Assembly (NCBI GenBank): GCA_963727235.1
Contig: CAVSFZ010000026.1
Location: 195,357 to 259,356 of the forward strand
DNA from: CAVPTL01 sp963727235
GTDB lineage: Bacteria > Actinomycetota > Thermoleophilia > Gaiellales > JAICJC01
Reading direction: 5' to 3'
DNA length: 64,000 nt
Shown: in pieces, positions 60,570 to 64,000 of the stretch
Position numbering within the stretch: the stretch's first letter is position 1
How the letters are laid out: each line of letters begins with the position of its first letter
Program-made: the position numbers and the translations under genes
The notes under the pieces: model-generated
The model's database searches: none
Told to the model about the DNA's origin: nothing
Seen by the model: the letters and a program-made list of their open reading frames with translations, nothing else

Positions 60570-61985
60570 ATGCATCGCCAGATCCTGCGGCTGCGCCCGC
60601 CTCCCGATCCCGCGCCGGATCCGGGGTTCGAGCGTATTCGCGAGCAGTTCGAGATCCCCAAGCAGTTCCCCGCAGAGGTACAGACCGCGGCCGATCAAGC
60701 GGCCCAGCGGACGGTCAGCGCCGCAGGTCGGGCCGACCTGCGTGCGCTCGAGTTCTTCACAGTCGACCCGGAGGGAAGCCGCGACCTCGACCAGGCGATG
60801 CAGCTCGAACGTCGCGACCAGGGCTACCGGGTGCGGTATGCGATCGCCGACGTGGCCGAGTTTGTCGAGCGCGGCGGTGTGATCGAGCGTGAGGCCTGGG
60901 CGCGGGGGGAAACGGTGTACTGCCCCGACCTGCGGATCCCGCTCTACCCCCCGGTGCTGAGTGAGAACGCCGCAAGCCTCCTACCCGGGGTCGATCGACC
61001 GGCGGTGGTGTTCACGATCGACCTGGACGAGAGCGGCGAGCAGACAGCGGTCTCGGTGCAACGGGCGATGGTGCGCAGCCGCCGGCAATACGACTACGCC
61101 GGGTTGACGGGAGAGCACTCGGCGTTGCTGGAGCAGATCGGCGAGCTGCGGCAGGCACTCGAGATCGCCCGCGGCGGTTTGCAGCTACAGGTGCCGGAGC
61201 AGACGATCGTGCATGATCGCGCGAAGCCGAACGGCTACCGGCTCCAGCTGGAGCAGCGGGCGCCCAGCGAGGACTGGAACGCCCAGGTCTCACTGCTGGC
61301 CGGGATCGCGGCGGCGGGCATCATGGTGTCCCATCACGTCGGGTTGCTGCGAACGATGGAGGGCGTCGACGACTACCGGCTGGCGGCGTTTCGGCGGAGC
61401 GCACAGGCGCTTCAGGTGCCATGGCCGACGGGACTGTCATATCCCGATTTCGCCCGGTCGCTCGATCCGGCCAAGCCGCGTGAGGCCGCACTTCTGACCG
61501 AGGCCCGGGGGGTGATGGGCCACGCCGGGTACACCGCGTTCGACGGCGCCGTCCCACCCCACCCCGAGCATGCGGCGCTGGCGACGATCTACGCCCACTC
61601 CACCGCTCCCATGCGGCGCCTGGCCGACCGGTACGTGCTCGACCTGCTGGTGGAGCTGTGCGCGGATGCGAGGCCCAGCCCGGCGGAGATCGAGACGCTC
61701 ACTCGTCTCCCAGACGCCATGGCCGAGGCGGGGGCGCGGGCGGGCCAGCTCGAGCGGGCGCTGGTGGATGAGGTGGAGGTGCGGCTGCTCGAGCACCGGG
61801 TGGGTGAGACATTCTCGGCCGCGGTCACCGATGTGGACAAGCGCGGCGCGCACATCTGGATCGCCGATCCGCTGGTGCGCGCGCGCGTCCACAGCGATCC
61901 CGCCCCCACTCCCGGGTCGGTCATGAGGGTGCGGCTGGTGCGGGCAGACCCGGTATCGCATTCACTGCAATTTGCAGTTGCCTGA
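60570..61985 (+). CDS. RNB-domain ribonuclease (RNase II/R family, short form)
   Basis: 471 residues. The RNB catalytic core begins FFTVDPEGSRDLDQAM (Asp residues that bind Mg, near residue 62), continues IPLYPPVLSENAASLLPGVDRPAV (near 121) and HSTAPMRRLADRYVLDLL (near 345). The N-terminal cold-shock domains of full RNase R and a canonical S1 domain are missing; only a short basic N terminus and a small beta-rich C-terminal domain remain. It should degrade RNA 3' to 5'. It starts 21 bp after ilvC and may be transcribed with it. Confidence 0.88.
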   Translation: MHRQILRLRPPPDPAPDPGFERIREQFEIPKQFPAEVQTAADQAAQRTVSAAGRADLRALEFFTVDPEGSRDLDQAMQLERRDQGYRVRYAIADVAEFVERGGVIEREAWARGETVYCPDLRIPLYPPVLSENAASLLPGVDRPAVVFTIDLDESGEQTAVSVQRAMVRSRRQYDYAGLTGEHSALLEQIGELRQALEIARGGLQLQVPEQTIVHDRAKPNGYRLQLEQRAPSEDWNAQVSLLAGIAAAGIMVSHHVGLLRTMEGVDDYRLAAFRRSAQALQVPWPTGLSYPDFARSLDPAKPREAALLTEARGVMGHAGYTAFDGAVPPHPEHAALATIYAHSTAPMRRLADRYVLDLLVELCADARPSPAEIETLTRLPDAMAEAGARAGQLERALVDEVEVRLLEHRVGETFSAAVTDVDKRGAHIWIADPLVRARVHSDPAPTPGSVMRVRLVRADPVSHSLQFAVA

Positions 61986-62075
61986 CTCGCCTCTGTACTC
62001 CGGCGCAATTATTTCGTAAGATCGCGCGAACCGGTCTTGAGGCAGGCACCGGTCCACATATCCCGAGGAGGCTTT

Positions 62076-63659
62076 ATGGCAACCCCGCCGGAAGGCTCGC
62101 CAAAGCTCAACGCCGACGAGGCGCTGCTTGCTGAGCTTGGCTACAAACAGGAGCTGGAACGCTCCTGGGGTGGTTTCACCAACTTTGCGATCTCGTTCTC
62201 GATCATCTCGGTACTCGCAGGTTGTTTTACGAACTTCTTCGCAGCATGGAACAACGGCGGCCCGGTGATGGTGTCGATCGGCTGGCCCGTGGTCGGAGCG
62301 CTGATCCTGGTGATCGCCCTCTGCATGGCGGAGATCTGCTCGTCGATGCCCACAGCGGGCGGCATCTACTACTGGGCGTCGAAGCTCGGCGGGCCCTCGT
62401 GGGGCTGGTTCACCGGCTGGATGAACCTGGTCGGGCTGGTGGGCGTGGTGGCGTCGGTGGACTACGCCTGCGCCTCGTTCGCCTCGTACACGATCGGCCT
62501 GTTCGACTCGAGCTACGACGCGTTCAAGCTCACCAACATCTTCATCATCTACATCATCGTCCTGGTCTGCCACGTGTTCATCAACCTGTTCCCGTCGCAC
62601 ATCCTGTCGTACTGGAACAACGGTTCGGCCTACTGGCACATCGTGGGAGCTGCGGTGATCGTGCTGATCCTGATCTTCGCCCCCGACTCGCACCAGAGCC
62701 CATCGTTTGTGTTCACGCAGTGGATCAACAACTCCGGCTTTGACGGAGGCAGCACCAGCAGCCTCAAGTTCTTCCTGTACGTCGTGCCCTTGGGTGTGAT
62801 CCTGACCCAGTACACGATCACCGGGTTCGATGCCTCCGCACACCTTTCGGAGGAGACCACCGGAGCGGCCAAGGCAGCCGCGCAGGGCATGTGGCGATCG
62901 GTGTTCTACTCGTGGATCTTCGGCTGGATCCTGCTGCTGTGCTTCCTGTTCGCAGTCAAGAACGTCAACGACGTGTCGACGTCCGTCTACGGGGCCGGCT
63001 CGTCGATCGGCATCTTCGCCGGCGCGCTGGGCCTGGCCGCATTCAAGGCCGTGATGATCATCTCCACGATCGGCCAGTTCTTCTGCGGCGGCTCGGGGAT
63101 GACCAGCGCCTCGCGCATGATGTACGCATTCAGCCGAGACCGGGCGCTCCCGGGCCATCAGGTGTGGTCGAAGGTGGCGCCCAACCGCGCTCCCCGAAAC
63201 GCCACGCTGGGCATGGCGACCATCTGCCTGATCGTCGCCCTGCCGGCGCTCTACGGAAACCCGGCGAACATCCCGATCGCGTTCTACGCGCTGGCGTCGG
63301 TGACCGTGGTGGGCCTGTACATCGCCTACTCGATTCCGATCTTCCTGAGGTGGCGCATGGGTTCGGCGTTCCAGTCCGGCCCGTGGACGCTCGGCAACAA
63401 GTACAAGTGGATGTGCCCGCTGGCAGTGATCGAGGTGATCGTGGTCTGCATCATCGCCTTCCTGCCCACCGCACCCGGAGGCGTGCCCGGGAACGCCGAC
63501 TTCGTCTGGAACAACGGGCTGATCAACTACTGCCCGGTGATCGTCGGCGTGGTCGCTCTGTATGCCGTGATCTCGTGGTTCGTGTCCGCCAACAAGTGGT
63601 TCAAGGGACCGATCCGCACCGTCGACGCTCCGGACATCACCCCAGCCTCGGGCGACTGA
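62076..63659 (+). CDS. APC family amino acid permease (GABA/choline-transporter-like subgroup)
   Basis: 527 residues from ATG 62076, preceded by GAGGAGG. About 12 membrane helices. ELERSWGGFTNFAISFSIISVLAG at residues 25-48 and AEICSSMPTAGGIYYWASKLGG near 88 are hallmarks of the GABA-permease/UGA4/HNM1-like branch; GFDASAHLSEETTGAAKAAAQGM (near 247) is another. It imports an amino acid or amine by proton or sodium symport. It lies 10 kb from the GabT/PucR locus, and a shared physiological role is possible. A strong terminator follows. Confidence 0.88.
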   Translation: MATPPEGSPKLNADEALLAELGYKQELERSWGGFTNFAISFSIISVLAGCFTNFFAAWNNGGPVMVSIGWPVVGALILVIALCMAEICSSMPTAGGIYYWASKLGGPSWGWFTGWMNLVGLVGVVASVDYACASFASYTIGLFDSSYDAFKLTNIFIIYIIVLVCHVFINLFPSHILSYWNNGSAYWHIVGAAVIVLILIFAPDSHQSPSFVFTQWINNSGFDGGSTSSLKFFLYVVPLGVILTQYTITGFDASAHLSEETTGAAKAAAQGMWRSVFYSWIFGWILLLCFLFAVKNVNDVSTSVYGAGSSIGIFAGALGLAAFKAVMIISTIGQFFCGGSGMTSASRMMYAFSRDRALPGHQVWSKVAPNRAPRNATLGMATICLIVALPALYGNPANIPIAFYALASVTVVGLYIAYSIPIFLRWRMGSAFQSGPWTLGNKYKWMCPLAVIEVIVVCIIAFLPTAPGGVPGNADFVWNNGLINYCPVIVGVVALYAVISWFVSANKWFKGPIRTVDAPDITPASGD

Positions 63660-63672
63660 TCCTCGAGCACGT

Positions 63673-63713
63673 TTCGGCCCGTCCCGCTGAACCATTTGGC
63701 GGGGCGGGCCGAA
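63673..63713 (+). terminator. Strong terminator hairpin after the APC permease
   Basis: A 15-bp stem (63673-63687 with 63699-63713, one G-T pair) and an 11-base loop, 13 bases after the permease stop. There is no U-tract, as often in high-GC genomes. Confidence 0.8.
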
Positions 63714-63741
63714 TCATGTCTGTGGAGAACATCGACACCGG

Positions 63742-63747
63742 TACCAT
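63742..63747 (+). promoter_or_regulatory. -10 box TACCAT of the hydrolase gene
   Basis: TACCAT, seven bases, then ATG 63755. Leaderless-type spacing. Confidence 0.5.
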
Positions 63748-63754
63748 CCCGCAG

Positions 63755-64000
63755 ATGACAAACGCCGACGCCCGAGCTCCGGGACTGCTCGAGTTCGGGC
63801 AGAAGCAGCGCGCACGAGCGGTGGTCGTGGTTGCGCACGGCGGCAAGTCCAAGGACCGGCGATCCGACTCGCACCTGCGCCCGGCGGCGCTGAGAATGCT
63901 GCCCTTCAGCCTCGACCTCAGCCGCCGCGGAAGGGATCGCGGCCTGGCAGTGGCGCAGCTGCGATACCGCATGGTGGGATTCAACGACGGTGACCCCGTG
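63755..64000 (+). CDS. Alpha/beta hydrolase, N-terminal part
   Basis: 82 residues are visible before the window edge. After a short start the strand VVVVAHGGKSKD carries the HGG oxyanion-type motif of alpha/beta hydrolases, followed by LRPAALRMLPFSLDLSRRGRD and VAQLRYRMVGFNDGDP. The nucleophile and catalytic His lie beyond the edge. I recall this opening from small cytoplasmic actinobacterial hydrolases of unknown substrate. A leaderless-type promoter supports the start. Confidence 0.7.
   Translation, partial: MTNADARAPGLLEFGQKQRARAVVVVAHGGKSKDRRSDSHLRPAALRMLPFSLDLSRRGRDRGLAVAQLRYRMVGFNDGDPV

Overview
This is a dense, high-GC bacterial chromosome segment with tightly overlapping operons, many GTG/TTG starts, lipoprotein ABC binding proteins, PucR, ROK and GntR regulators, NlpC/P60 and LysM wall enzymes, and many promoters placed for leaderless mRNAs. 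These traits point to an actinobacterium. Several small conserved-looking proteins suggest the class Thermoleophilia, but that is inference. About 60 protein genes are supported. I saw no rRNA, tRNA, CRISPR array, prophage or integrase; mobile DNA is limited to a transposase remnant and three copies of a palindromic repeat.

Layout. 1-578: 5' part of a secreted protein. 615-7066 (minus): a ROK regulator, a sugar ABC transporter without its own ATPase, a Gfo/Idh/MocA oxidoreductase and an N-acetylglucosamine-kinase-like ATPase, divergent from a DegT/DnrJ-type aminotransferase (7171-8397). 8419-14318 (minus): a complete dipeptide/oligopeptide-type ABC transporter whose binding protein carries a C-terminal membrane anchor. 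14456-25104: a LacI regulator and M20 peptidase divergent from an frlB/frlD-like pair (SIS deglycase and PfkB kinase), a HemL-like aminotransferase, and a second Dpp-type transporter with two binding proteins and no ATPase. I read this as a glycated amino acid or peptide (Amadori product) uptake and breakdown locus. 25105-28827: palindrome, IS1595-type remnant, NlpC/P60 protein and a soluble KAP NTPase. 28862-34072: GH4 glycosidase divergent from an SIS isomerase, NodB deacetylase, second GlcNAc-kinase-like protein and an MsmK/UgpC-type ATPase. This looks like the missing half of the first sugar operon: the same 13-bp operator lies at 7092-7104 and 30174-30186.

34042-41282: orphan response regulator, proline dehydrogenase, UbiA-type prenyltransferase, xseA/xseB, a LysM transglycosylase with His/Arg-rich linkers, and divergent ArsR/thioredoxin. 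41407-46000: threonine synthase behind a SAM riboswitch, assimilatory sulfite/nitrite reductase, GntR regulator and DHFR-like reductase. 46042-53826: coiled-coil NlpC/P60 protein, two class III aminotransferases, PucR, a saccharopine-dehydrogenase-like protein (probably omega-amino acid breakdown) and an ATP-grasp protein. 54397-60548: leuA-leuB-ilvB-ilvN-ilvC behind an apparent leucine attenuation leader. 60570-64000: RNB ribonuclease, APC permease, strong terminator and the start of an alpha/beta hydrolase.

Three cross-cutting signals stand out: (1) three copies of a GTGAATAA..GGTGCC/GGCACC..TTATTCAC palindrome with compensatory arm changes, two of which supply the stop codons of adjacent genes; (2) about a dozen genes with a TANNNT-type -10 box 6-8 nt before the start codon; (3) four genes with no ATG/GTG/TTG at the expected N terminus, of which three have a Shine-Dalgarno in front of ACG, ACG and ATA.
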